6,330 nt of DNA from an uncultured Eubacterium sp. (GTDB taxonomy: Bacteria > Bacillota > Clostridia > Oscillospirales > Acutalibacteraceae): assembly GCA_945980015.1 (NCBI GenBank), contig CAMFQI010000078.1, forward strand, positions 1-6,330, given 5' to 3'. Position numbers and translations under genes: made by a program. Shown here one piece after another: positions 1 through 6,170 of this stretch. Each line of letters begins with the position of its first letter. The stretch's first letter is position 1. The notes below the pieces were generated by a model that was not told the origin of the DNA, did no database searches, and saw nothing but the letters and a program-made list of their open reading frames with translations.

Positions 1-9
1 ATTTTAATA

Positions 10-15
10 TATAAT
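10..15 (+). promoter_or_regulatory. Isolated consensus -10-like hexamer
   Basis: The hexamer TATAAT at this position matches the sigma-A -10 consensus exactly. A matching -35 would fall left of the window, so the promoter cannot be confirmed. If it is used on the + strand, transcription would begin near position 22 and give rpmH a leader of about 118 nt. The surrounding run is all A/T, so a chance match is quite possible. Confidence 0.25.
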
Positions 16-41
16 ATCAAGGCTGATAGTATGTGCGGCAG

Positions 42-66
42 TTTTGTCGTACAAAAAATGCATTTT
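42..66. repeat. Overlapping short dyads upstream of rpmH
   Basis: Two palindromic elements overlap. TTTTGT (42-47) and ACAAAA (51-56) form a 6-bp inverted repeat with a 3-base centre, and AAAATGCATTTT (55-66) is a perfect 12-bp palindrome. Both are A/T-rich, as often seen near promoters and origins. Their role is unknown. Confidence 0.4.
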
Positions 67-94
67 GCCTGTACTATACCCGTACAGAGATTAT
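65..94 (+). promoter_or_regulatory. Candidate sigma-A promoter for rpmH
   Basis: TTGCCT (65-70, four of six matches to TTGACA) is followed after 18 bases by GATTAT (89-94, four of six matches to TATAAT). An alternative -10, TTATAA at 91-96, has a less favourable 20-base spacing. Transcription would start near position 100 and leave a leader of about 40 nt before rpmH. The rpmH group needs a promoter in or near this region, since in related genomes this intergenic stretch separates it from dnaA. The assignment is by eye and moderate at best. Confidence 0.4.
69..87. repeat. Inverted repeat CTGTAC-N7-GTACAG in the promoter region
   Basis: A perfect 6-bp inverted repeat has arms CTGTAC (69-74) and GTACAG (82-87) separated by 7 bases. 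It sits almost entirely in the spacer of the candidate promoter at 65-94, where a bound repressor would compete with RNA polymerase. A further half-site-like GTACA occurs at 49-53. It could be an operator, or chance in an A/T-rich region. No cognate regulator is visible. Confidence 0.35.
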
Positions 95-121
95 AAAAGA
101 TTAAGACGAGTTTAGTCTTTT
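95..121 (+). promoter_or_regulatory. A/U-rich leader hairpin before the rpmH ribosome binding site
   Basis: Bases 95-104 can pair with 112-121 to give a 10-bp stem (nine Watson-Crick pairs and one U-G) around a 7-base loop, GACGAGT. The stem is almost all A-U pairs, so its stability is modest. It ends directly against the purine-rich GAAAGG at 122-127 that probably helps load ribosomes on rpmH. It is not a terminator, because no T run follows it. It could protect the 5' end or modulate rpmH translation. Confidence 0.35.
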
Positions 122-139
122 GAAAGGTAGTGAAAAAGA

Positions 140-274
140 ATGAAAAGAACGTTTCAGCCAAAGAAGAGACATGCACAGAAGGTTCACGGCTTCAGAAAGA
201 GAATGTCAACCAAGAACGGCAGAAAGGTAATTGCCCGCCGTCGTGCAAAGGGCAGAAAGTCCCTTTCATACTAA
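140..274 (+). CDS. rpmH: 50S ribosomal protein L34
   Basis: This 44-residue protein is a small, very basic component of the large ribosomal subunit that binds 23S rRNA. It begins MKRTFQP, carries the family core [14 protein letters not shown] (residues 15-28), and has the basic stretch [12 protein letters not shown] near the C terminus (residues 32-43). The length is typical for L34. Residues 8-14 are more variable, as usual in the family. The ATG gives the canonical L34 N terminus, and a GAAAGG run (122-127) lies 12 bases upstream, a rather long spacing. It is the first gene of the group, and rnpA follows after 28 nt. In related bacteria rpmH and rnpA are cotranscribed, which links ribosome and RNase P synthesis. 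Confidence 0.97.
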   Translation: MKRTFQPKKRHAQKVHGFRKRMSTKNGRKVIARRRAKGRKSLSY

Positions 275-302
275 TTGAAAGCAGAATAAAGGAACGGTTT
301 TA

Positions 303-644
303 GTGAAAGGTCAAACCTTAAAGGAAAACAAGGATTTCCGCAGACTTTACTATCGCGGAAAAAACAGGGCAGGCTCTGTGCTTGTTACCTATGCAATGAA
401 AAACAAAAAGGGCTTTAACGCCTACGGTATCACAACCGGCAAAAAAATCGGCGGCGCAGTCGAGCGCAACCGTGCAAGGCGTATTATCCGTGTTGCTTTT
501 TCTAATTTAGAAAAGGAAATCGAGGGAAGCTGGGACTTTGTTTTTGTTGCAAGGACAAAAAGCACCGTTGTAAAAGAACAGGAGCTTGAGGCACAAATGC
601 GTGCGCAGTTCGTTGAATTAGGCGTAATAAATGAAAAAGCTTAA
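303..644 (+). CDS. rnpA: Ribonuclease P protein component
   Basis: This 113-residue basic protein is the subunit that, with the catalytic RNA encoded elsewhere (rnpB), removes 5' leaders from precursor tRNAs. The N-terminal part has the expected conserved Phe (F12) in KENKDFRRLY. The signature RNR motif appears as ERNRARRIIR (residues 54-63), with helix-forming basic residues that contact RNA. The length is normal for the family. The start codon is GTG, supported by AAAGGA at 288-293 with a 9-base spacing, and it gives the expected N terminus. The 3' end overlaps yidD by 14 nt, so translation of the two is probably coupled. Assignment is firm from motif and position after rpmH. Confidence 0.95.
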   Translation: MKGQTLKENKDFRRLYYRGKNRAGSVLVTYAMKNKKGFNAYGITTGKKIGGAVERNRARRIIRVAFSNLEKEIEGSWDFVFVARTKSTVVKEQELEAQMRAQFVELGVINEKA

Positions 645-900
645 AGATTTAGTATTAAGGCTGATGATTTTTCTCATAAAAACATATCAGCAAACCCTGT
701 CACCGAGATTTTCCGGCGGTGCGTGTCGCTTTACTCCGACCTGCTCGCAGTACGCTGTCGAAGCTTTACAGGAGCACGGAATAATAAAGGGCAGCGCACT
801 TGCAATATGGCGAATTATGAGATGCAACCCTTTTTGTAAGGGCGGATATGACCCTGTTCCTTTGAAGAAATCTAAACAAGAGGAAAAGAAAAAGCAGTGA
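631..900 (+). CDS. yidD: Membrane protein insertion efficiency factor YidD
   Basis: This 89-residue protein belongs to the YidD family (formerly DUF37), a small membrane-associated factor that helps YidC insert proteins. An N-terminal amphipathic or hydrophobic helix (about residues 6-20) precedes the family signature: YQQTLSP (19-25), CRFTPTCSQYA (32-42), EHG (48-50), RCNP (64-67) and GGYDPVP (71-77). Three cysteines at family positions (C32, C38, C65) are present, plus an extra C69. The tail is lysine-rich. The ATG overlaps the end of rnpA by 14 nt and has only a weak ribosome binding site, which suggests translational coupling. Its TGA overlaps the yidC GTG in the sequence GTGA, again typical of coupling with its functional partner. 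Confidence 0.95.
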   Translation: MKKLKDLVLRLMIFLIKTYQQTLSPRFSGGACRFTPTCSQYAVEALQEHGIIKGSALAIWRIMRCNPFCKGGYDPVPLKKSKQEEKKKQ

Positions 901-1883
901 TAACACCTATTACATTAGCGACGGCAGTCAGTAACGGAATGGCGATATTTAAGCCGCTGTATATGCTGTTTGGTAAATGTATGGAGGGATTGCTATATCT
1001 ATTTAACGATAAATATTTCCTGTCCCTCATCGTATTTACCATACTCACCCGTTTGATACTGTTTCCGTTCACCCTCAAACAACAAAAGGCTACGGCAAAA
1101 ACCGCCAGATTACAGCCTAAAATTCAAAAAATTCAAAAGAAGTACGCAAATATGACCGACCCAAAGGACAGACAGCGTCAGCAGGAGGAAATGCAGGCTC
1201 TCTACGAAAGAGAGGGTCACAACCCTATGAATATGGGCTGCGGACCTATGCTGTTTCAGATGGTCTTTCTTATGGGTATTATCGGAATAATCTACTATCC
1301 TATTCAGTACATTCTCGGAATTGACATTTCTTCTCAGGCAAATGAAATTGCCCAAGCACTCGGAATCAACGGATCTTATTTCCAAATTGAGATTTTGCAG
1401 AACTTCGAGGCTTACCGTGAGACTCTTGCAACACAGTTCGGAGATTTGTTTACTCCCGAAAAGCTTGATGCAATCGCCGAGTACCGTACTCATATGTTCC
1501 TCGGTAATGTCGATATGACAAAGATACCGAGCATAAAGGATTGGTCCGACCCTGTTATTTGTATTCCGATTTTCTGTTTGATTACTTCTATGGGATCGTC
1601 CGTTTTGTCGACGATGATTCAAAAAAAGCAAAATCCGGCAGCCGCCGCACAGGGCAACCAAATGCTGCTGATGATGCTTATGATGCCGTTTTTCTCGTTC
1701 TACATTTCGTTTAAGGTTTCTGCGGCAGTAGGTTTTTACTGGATAATTTCAAACGTTATTGCACTTATTCAGCAGCTTGTTATGGCGACCTTCTTCCCAC
1801 CAAAAAGAAATATAGCACGCCAGATGATTGAATCTACAATCGAACGTCGTTCGAGAGAAAACAGTATAAAAAACACAAAGTAA
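897..1883 (+). CDS. yidC: Membrane protein insertase YidC/Oxa1 family
   Basis: This 328-residue protein is the membrane insertase that places proteins in the cytoplasmic membrane, alone or with Sec. Likely helices are at 41-60, 118-141, 220-241, 256-272 and 276-298, the five-helix core of Gram-positive YidC. R52 in the first helix (FTILTRLILFPF) matches the conserved hydrophilic-groove arginine. The charged cytoplasmic hairpin is at about 61-112. The external loop between helices 2 and 3 (about 142-218) is long. The C-terminal tail is basic. No lipobox is seen: the only early cysteine, C28, follows a lysine. I chose GTG 897 because it overlaps the yidD stop by 4 nt and AGAGGA lies 12 bases upstream; ATG at 939 is an alternative that would lose 14 residues. 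In sporulating relatives this locus encodes SpoIIIJ. Confidence 0.95.
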   Translation: MITPITLATAVSNGMAIFKPLYMLFGKCMEGLLYLFNDKYFLSLIVFTILTRLILFPFTLKQQKATAKTARLQPKIQKIQKKYANMTDPKDRQRQQEEMQALYEREGHNPMNMGCGPMLFQMVFLMGIIGIIYYPIQYILGIDISSQANEIAQALGINGSYFQIEILQNFEAYRETLATQFGDLFTPEKLDAIAEYRTHMFLGNVDMTKIPSIKDWSDPVICIPIFCLITSMGSSVLSTMIQKKQNPAAAAQGNQMLLMMLMMPFFSFYISFKVSAAVGFYWIISNVIALIQQLVMATFFPPKRNIARQMIESTIERRSRENSIKNTK

Positions 1884-1901
1884 ATCGGAGATTTATAAAA
1901 T

Positions 1902-2831
1902 ATGATTATAGAAAAAATCGGTACAGGCAAAACCCTTGAGGCCGCAATCACAGCGGCAAAGGCTTTGCTTAACGCACCTGCACAGGCTGATGTTAAGACC
2001 GAGGTTTTGGAAACAGGCAGCAAGGGCTTTTTGGGTCTTTTCGGCGCCAAGGATTATAAGGTAAAGGCTTATTATGACGACGGCAAAAAGGAAAAGAAGG
2101 CACCAAAGAAGCCGGCACAAAAAAAGCAGTCCGCACCAAAAAAGGAAGCACCTGCAAAAAAAGAGCCTGCACCAAAAAAGGAGCAGTCTAAAGAACAGTC
2201 TAAGGAGCAGGAAACAAAATCAGAGCAAAAAAAGGAATATCCGAAATCAGTTGATTTGGAATATGCAAAGGCTTATTTGCTCGAAATCTTAAAGGGCTTG
2301 AAGATTGAAAACCCGACAGTAAATGCTTCATATTCCGAGGGCGTTGTAACAATGGACCTCGACTGCGACGATTACGGAATTGTTATCGGTCACAGAGGCG
2401 AGACTCTCGACAGTATTCAGTATCTTCTCTCGCTCGTTATCAAAAAGAGCGCCCTTGAATATGTCAGAGTTGTCATCAACGTTGGCAATTACAGAGAAAA
2501 AAGACAGGAAACGCTTCGTGCACTTGCAAAGAAGAACGCACAGTATGTTCTTCGCACAGGCAGAAGACACACCTTTGAGCCGATGAATCCTTACGAAAGA
2601 AGAATTATTCATACGGCTATTCAGGAAATCGACGGCGTTGAGTCACGCTCGATAGGTTATAATCAGGACAGAAAGGTTATAATCGAGCCGACAGGCGGCG
2701 TAAAGAGAGGCAATTCCTCAAATCGCAGAGGTTCAAAGCCTCAAAGCGTAACAAAGCCGGCCGAAACCCGTGCGCCAAAGGCTGACAGAGCAGATTTGCC
2801 GAAGTTCGGTAAAATCGAAGTCAACAAATAA
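1902..2831 (+). CDS. jag: RNA-binding protein KhpB (Jag): Jag_N, KH and R3H domains
   Basis: This 309-residue cytoplasmic RNA-binding protein is the Jag/KhpB/EloR family member, which in other Firmicutes pairs with KhpA and affects cell elongation or post-transcriptional control. The Jag_N domain spans residues 1-55 and includes the signature GSKGFLGLFG (39-48). A Lys/Ala/Pro/Glu/Gln-rich linker runs from 61 to 112. The KH domain (about 117-192) has its GxxG loop as GHRG (163-166). The R3H domain (about 197-262) has EPMNPYERRIIH with R233 and H237 as the R-x3-H pair. A basic, low-complexity tail (264-309) extends beyond R3H. The protein is long compared with about 208 residues for the Bacillus homologue, and linker and tail account for the difference. 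GGAG at 1887-1890 lies 11 bases before the ATG. It follows yidC by 18 nt, the standard arrangement. Confidence 0.95.
   Translation: MIIEKIGTGKTLEAAITAAKALLNAPAQADVKTEVLETGSKGFLGLFGAKDYKVKAYYDDGKKEKKAPKKPAQKKQSAPKKEAPAKKEPAPKKEQSKEQSKEQETKSEQKKEYPKSVDLEYAKAYLLEILKGLKIENPTVNASYSEGVVTMDLDCDDYGIVIGHRGETLDSIQYLLSLVIKKSALEYVRVVINVGNYREKRQETLRALAKKNAQYVLRTGRRHTFEPMNPYERRIIHTAIQEIDGVESRSIGYNQDRKVIIEPTGGVKRGNSSNRRGSKPQSVTKPAETRAPKADRADLPKFGKIEVNK
2111..2234 (+). repeat. A-rich low-complexity linker coding repeats in jag
   Basis: This part of jag encodes imperfect repeats such as APKKE (78-82), EPAPKKE (88-94) and two SKEQ units (96-99 and 100-103). The near-identical DNA segments suggest slippage-driven length variation. 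Five runs of six or seven A bases occur, each forming A AAA AAG or A AAA AAA in the reading phase that defines slippery heptamers: 2120-2126, 2138-2144, 2156-2162, 2174-2180 and 2228-2234. Confidence 0.7.
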
Positions 2832-2848
2832 TTAAATATCAGCAGGTG

Positions 2849-2894
2849 AAAGATGCAACAGGACTACTATTTAATAGCGGTGTTGCATCTTTTT
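2849..2894 (+). terminator. Strong hairpin with short T run between jag and mnmE
   Basis: AAAGATGCAACA (2849-2860) is a perfect 12-bp inverted match of TGTTGCATCTTT (2881-2892). The 20-base loop contains a small inner stem, CTAT (2867-2870) with ATAG (2874-2877). Five T bases (2890-2894) end the structure, then GC interrupts. It lies 17 bases after the jag stop and 31 bases before the mnmE start. The placement fits an intrinsic terminator for the rpmH-jag unit. The short, partly stem-embedded T run may let some polymerase read through into mnmE, so it may act as an attenuator. Confidence 0.65.
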
Positions 2895-2925
2895 GCATTA
2901 TATTATAAGAAAGCGAGGGATAAGC

Positions 2926-4287
2926 GTGTCTACCATTGCGGCGATTGCAACAGGAAATTCGGTCGGCGGTATCGGAGTAATAAGAATAAGCGGCGAGCAG
3001 GCAATTCAAATTGCAGACAGGGTTTTTCAACCAATGGACAAAAGCAGTCTTTGCAAGCTAAAGGGCTACCGTGCTAAGTACGGAAACGTTATTATCAATA
3101 ATACCCCGAGTGACAACGGCGTTGCGCTTGTTTTCAGAGCGCCGAGGTCGTACACGGGCGAGGACGTTGTTGAGATTAGTGTTCACGGCGGTCTTCTCAC
3201 CGTTCAAAAAACGCTTCAGGCAGTGCTTGACGCAGGAGCTGTTCCGGCACAGGCAGGCGAATTTACAAAAAGAGCGTTTCTAAACGGCAAAATGGATTTA
3301 ACGCAGGCTGAGAGCGTGGCTCAAATTATATCGGCGCAGGGTGAAGCGGCAATGAAGGCTTCGTTCAACGCAATGCAGGGAAGCCTGAGCAACAAGATAA
3401 ACGCCGTTTTACAGATTTTGCTCGACACCTCGGCGGTTATGTCGGCTTGGGTCGACTACCCCGACGAAGAAATTCCCGAGCTTGAAGAAAACGATTTGAT
3501 GAGCAGTCTTCAAAAATGCGAGGGCGAGCTTGATTGTCTGCTGAAAAATTACGACAACGGACAAACGATAATCGGCGGAGTTGATACGGTTATTGCAGGT
3601 ATGCCGAATGTCGGAAAAAGCAGTCTTATGAATATGCTTGTAGGCAGAGACAAGAGCATTGTTACCCATATTGCAGGAACAACGAGGGATATCGTTGAGG
3701 AAAGCGTAAGACTTGGCAATATCGTTTTGCATTTGCGTGATACGGCAGGCTTGAGGCAGAGCGACGACGTTGTTGAGAGCATCGGAATTGACAAGGCATA
3801 TAAAGCACTTGACGACGCACAGCTTGTGCTTGCGGTTTTTGACAATGGCCGTGAGCTTTGCGAAAGAGACTTTGATTTGATTGAAAGATGCAAGGGCAAA
3901 AACGCCGTTGCCGTAATAAACAAAAACGATTTGGAGCAGAGGCTTGATATTGAAAAAATTCAAAACGCATTTAATAAGGTTGTAAGCATATCGGCTCAAA
4001 ACAGAGAGGGCTTGAGCGAGCTTGAATCGGCGGTTGAGCAAATGCTCGGCGTTAGCGATTTTGATACAAACGCCCCCATGCTTGCAAATTCAAGACAAAG
4101 ACAAAATTGCCAAAATGCCCTCGAATGTATAAAGCAGGCTATCGACGGTCTTTCAATGGGCGTAACATATGACGCACTTAATGTTATGATAGACAGTGCG
4201 TGCGACGAACTGCTTTCGCTTACAGGCAAAAAAGCGACAAGCGAGGTAGTTAACAATATTTTTTCAAAATTCTGTGTTGGAAAGTAA
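2926..4287 (+). CDS. mnmE: tRNA modification GTPase MnmE
   Basis: This 453-residue GTPase (TrmE) works with MnmG to add a carboxymethylaminomethyl or aminomethyl group to C5 of the wobble uridine in certain tRNAs. The N-terminal folate-binding domain starts STIAAIATGNSVGGIGVIRISG (residues 2-23). An embedded Ras-like G domain has the P-loop GMPNVGKSS (225-233), GTTRD (251-255), DTAG (272-275) and NKND (332-335). The C terminus is FCVGK, with the expected cysteine C450 and family-typical ending. The length is close to the usual 450-460. I start at GTG 2926 because GAGGG (2915-2919) lies 6 bases upstream and the product then begins like other MnmE proteins; an in-frame TTG at 2893 lies inside the hairpin and would add an uncharacteristic 11 residues. 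mnmG follows after 8 nt. Confidence 0.96.
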   Translation: MSTIAAIATGNSVGGIGVIRISGEQAIQIADRVFQPMDKSSLCKLKGYRAKYGNVIINNTPSDNGVALVFRAPRSYTGEDVVEISVHGGLLTVQKTLQAVLDAGAVPAQAGEFTKRAFLNGKMDLTQAESVAQIISAQGEAAMKASFNAMQGSLSNKINAVLQILLDTSAVMSAWVDYPDEEIPELEENDLMSSLQKCEGELDCLLKNYDNGQTIIGGVDTVIAGMPNVGKSSLMNMLVGRDKSIVTHIAGTTRDIVEESVRLGNIVLHLRDTAGLRQSDDVVESIGIDKAYKALDDAQLVLAVFDNGRELCERDFDLIERCKGKNAVAVINKNDLEQRLDIEKIQNAFNKVVSISAQNREGLSELESAVEQMLGVSDFDTNAPMLANSRQRQNCQNALECIKQAIDGLSMGVTYDALNVMIDSACDELLSLTGKKATSEVVNNIFSKFCVGK

Positions 4288-4295
4288 GTGGAAAT

Positions 4296-6170
4296 ATGGA
4301 ATATTTTGCAGGGGAATATGACGTTATAGTAATAGGTGCAGGTCACGCCGGAATTGAAGCGTGTCTTTCGAGCGCAAGGCTCGGTGCAAAAACTGCCGTG
4401 TTTACGATAAATCTTGATTGGGTGGGCAATATGCCGTGCAATCCGTCGATAGGAGGCACGAGCAAGGGACATCTTGTCAGAGAAATCGACGCACTCGGCG
4501 GTGAAATGGGCAAGGCGGCCGACAAATATTCACTTCAAAGCCGTATGCTGAATTTGGGTAAAGGTCCCGCCGTTCATTCACTCAGGGCGCAAATCGACAG
4601 GCGTGAATATTCCGCAGGTATGAAGCACACATTGGAGCTTTGCGAAAACCTTGATATACGTCAGGGCGAGATTGTAGACTTATACAAAAATGACGGTAAA
4701 TGGTTTGTTAAAACAAGGCTTGAAGCCGTGTTCAGCGCAAAATGTGTTATTCTTGCAACAGGAACATTTCTCGGCGGCAGAGTTTATATCGGTGATGTTT
4801 CGTATGAGAGCGGACCGGACGGTATGTTTCCGGCAAACGATTTGAGCAAGGCGTTATATAAGCTGGGCATTCCGCTTCGCAGGTTTAAGACGGGAACACC
4901 GAGCAGAGTTAATCGCAGGAGCATTGATTTTAGCGAGCTTGAGGTTCAGCAGGGCGACGAGCGAACGGTTCCCTTTTCGTTTGAAACGGACAAAAATCCC
5001 GAAAACAAGGTTGTCTGCCACATAACATATACCAATGAGCGCACAAAAAAAATCATTCTCGACAATCTTCACCGTTCACCGATGTACAGCGGAAAAATCG
5101 AGGGCAAGGGTCCTCGTTACTGTCCTAGCTTTGAGGATAAGATTGTACGCTTTGCCGACAAGCAGAGACATCAGCTTTTCATCGAGCCGTGCGGTGAGAA
5201 CACTGAGGAGATGTATCTTCAAGGCTTAAGCTCCTCTCTGCCGGAGGATGTTCAGCTTGACTTCATTCACACAATAAAGGGTCTTGAACACGCACAGGTT
5301 ATGCGACCCGCTTACGCTATCGAATACGACTGCGTTGACCCTACTGCGCTTAAATCGAGCCTTGAATTTCAGGATATAGACGGTCTTTTCGGTGCAGGAC
5401 AGTTCAACGGTTCAAGCGGTTACGAGGAAGCGGCGGCTCAGGGCTTGGTTGCGGGAATAAACGCCGCACACAAGGTTTTGGGAAAGGAGCCTGTTGTTCT
5501 TGACCGAGGCGGCTCGTATATCGGAACGCTCATTGACGACCTTGTAACAAAGGGTTGTACCGATCCGTACCGTATGATGACGAGCAGAAGTGAATACCGT
5601 TTGGTGCTTCGTCAGGACAATGCAGATTTACGCCTTACTCCTTTGGGATACGAAATCGGTCTTATCAGCGAGAAGAGGTACGAAAAGTTTGTCGAAAAGA
5701 CGAGACTTATAAATGAAGAAATGCAAAGAGTTGCTTCACTTTCAATTCCGCTTTCCGACGAGCTTCAAAAAATGCTTGTTGCTCGCTCAACTGCCGAGCT
5801 TAAAACGGGTTGTAAGATGGTCGAGCTTCTTCGCAGACCTCAAATTAGCTATGACGATTTAGCACCGTTTGACAAAAAACGCCCCGACCTTCCCCACGAA
5901 ATCTTTGAGCAGGTTGAGATTAGCATAAAATACGAGGGCTATATCAAAAAACAGGAGGCACAGATTAGGGAAATGCGCCGTCTTGAAGCAAAGAAAATCC
6001 CCGACGAGATAGACTACACGTCATTAAAGGGACTTAGGCTTGAAGCGGTTGAAAAGCTTAATAAAATCAGACCTCAGAATTTAGGACAGGCAGGTAGAAT
6101 AAGCGGCGTTAACCCCGCCGATATTACTGCGCTGAATATTATTTTGGAGAGTATGGGCAATGATAGATAA
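4296..6170 (+). CDS. mnmG: tRNA uridine-5-carboxymethylaminomethyl(34) synthesis enzyme MnmG
   Basis: This 624-residue flavoprotein (GidA) is the FAD- and NADH-binding partner of MnmE in wobble-uridine modification. The N-terminal Rossmann dinucleotide motif is VIGAGHAG (12-19). The family block MPCNPSIGG (46-54) holds C48, and GPRYCPSFEDK (272-282) holds C276; these match the two functionally important cysteines described in E. coli MnmG. Other blocks are ATGTFLGG (154-161), FKTGTP (197-202), MRPAYAIEYD (336-345) and the FAD-contacting GLFGAGQFNGSSGYEEAAAQG (363-383). The C-terminal helical domain ends with LGQAGRISGVNPADI (596-610), where many homologues have Ser in place of the Gly after LGQA. 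Length is normal. The ribosome binding site is weak, so coupling to mnmE 8 nt upstream is likely. The 3' end overlaps rsmG by 11 nt. Confidence 0.97.
   Translation: MEYFAGEYDVIVIGAGHAGIEACLSSARLGAKTAVFTINLDWVGNMPCNPSIGGTSKGHLVREIDALGGEMGKAADKYSLQSRMLNLGKGPAVHSLRAQIDRREYSAGMKHTLELCENLDIRQGEIVDLYKNDGKWFVKTRLEAVFSAKCVILATGTFLGGRVYIGDVSYESGPDGMFPANDLSKALYKLGIPLRRFKTGTPSRVNRRSIDFSELEVQQGDERTVPFSFETDKNPENKVVCHITYTNERTKKIILDNLHRSPMYSGKIEGKGPRYCPSFEDKIVRFADKQRHQLFIEPCGENTEEMYLQGLSSSLPEDVQLDFIHTIKGLEHAQVMRPAYAIEYDCVDPTALKSSLEFQDIDGLFGAGQFNGSSGYEEAAAQGLVAGINAAHKVLGKEPVVLDRGGSYIGTLIDDLVTKGCTDPYRMMTSRSEYRLVLRQDNADLRLTPLGYEIGLISEKRYEKFVEKTRLINEEMQRVASLSIPLSDELQKMLVARSTAELKTGCKMVELLRRPQISYDDLAPFDKKRPDLPHEIFEQVEISIKYEGYIKKQEAQIREMRRLEAKKIPDEIDYTSLKGLRLEAVEKLNKIRPQNLGQAGRISGVNPADITALNIILESMGNDR

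Noticed and set aside
1110..1661. Long minus-strand open frame of 183 codons opposite yidC
   Set aside because: It lies fully antisense to a well-supported yidC, has no recognisable motif and no convincing ribosome binding site; it is a by-product of coding composition.
2893..2925. Earlier in-frame TTG start for mnmE adding 11 residues
   Set aside because: It lies in the T run of the hairpin with no suitable ribosome binding site, and the added residues do not match the normal MnmE N terminus; GTG 2926 has GAGGG at good spacing.
2853..3077. A + strand 74-codon frame starting in the jag-mnmE hairpin, with an AGGTGA just upstream
   Set aside because: Most of it lies inside mnmE in another frame, the AGGTGA-to-ATG spacing is only 3 bases, and the translation resembles no family and reads like a shadow of mnmE.
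3409..4041. Minus-strand open frame of 210 codons opposite mnmE
   Set aside because: mnmE is certain on the + strand from its GTPase motifs; the antisense translation has no domain signature.
5045..5052. Run of eight A bases inside mnmG that could cause slippage
   Set aside because: It encodes an ordinary Thr-Lys-Lys-Ile, the frame continues intact on both sides with conserved MnmG motifs, and there is no sign of a functional alternative frame.
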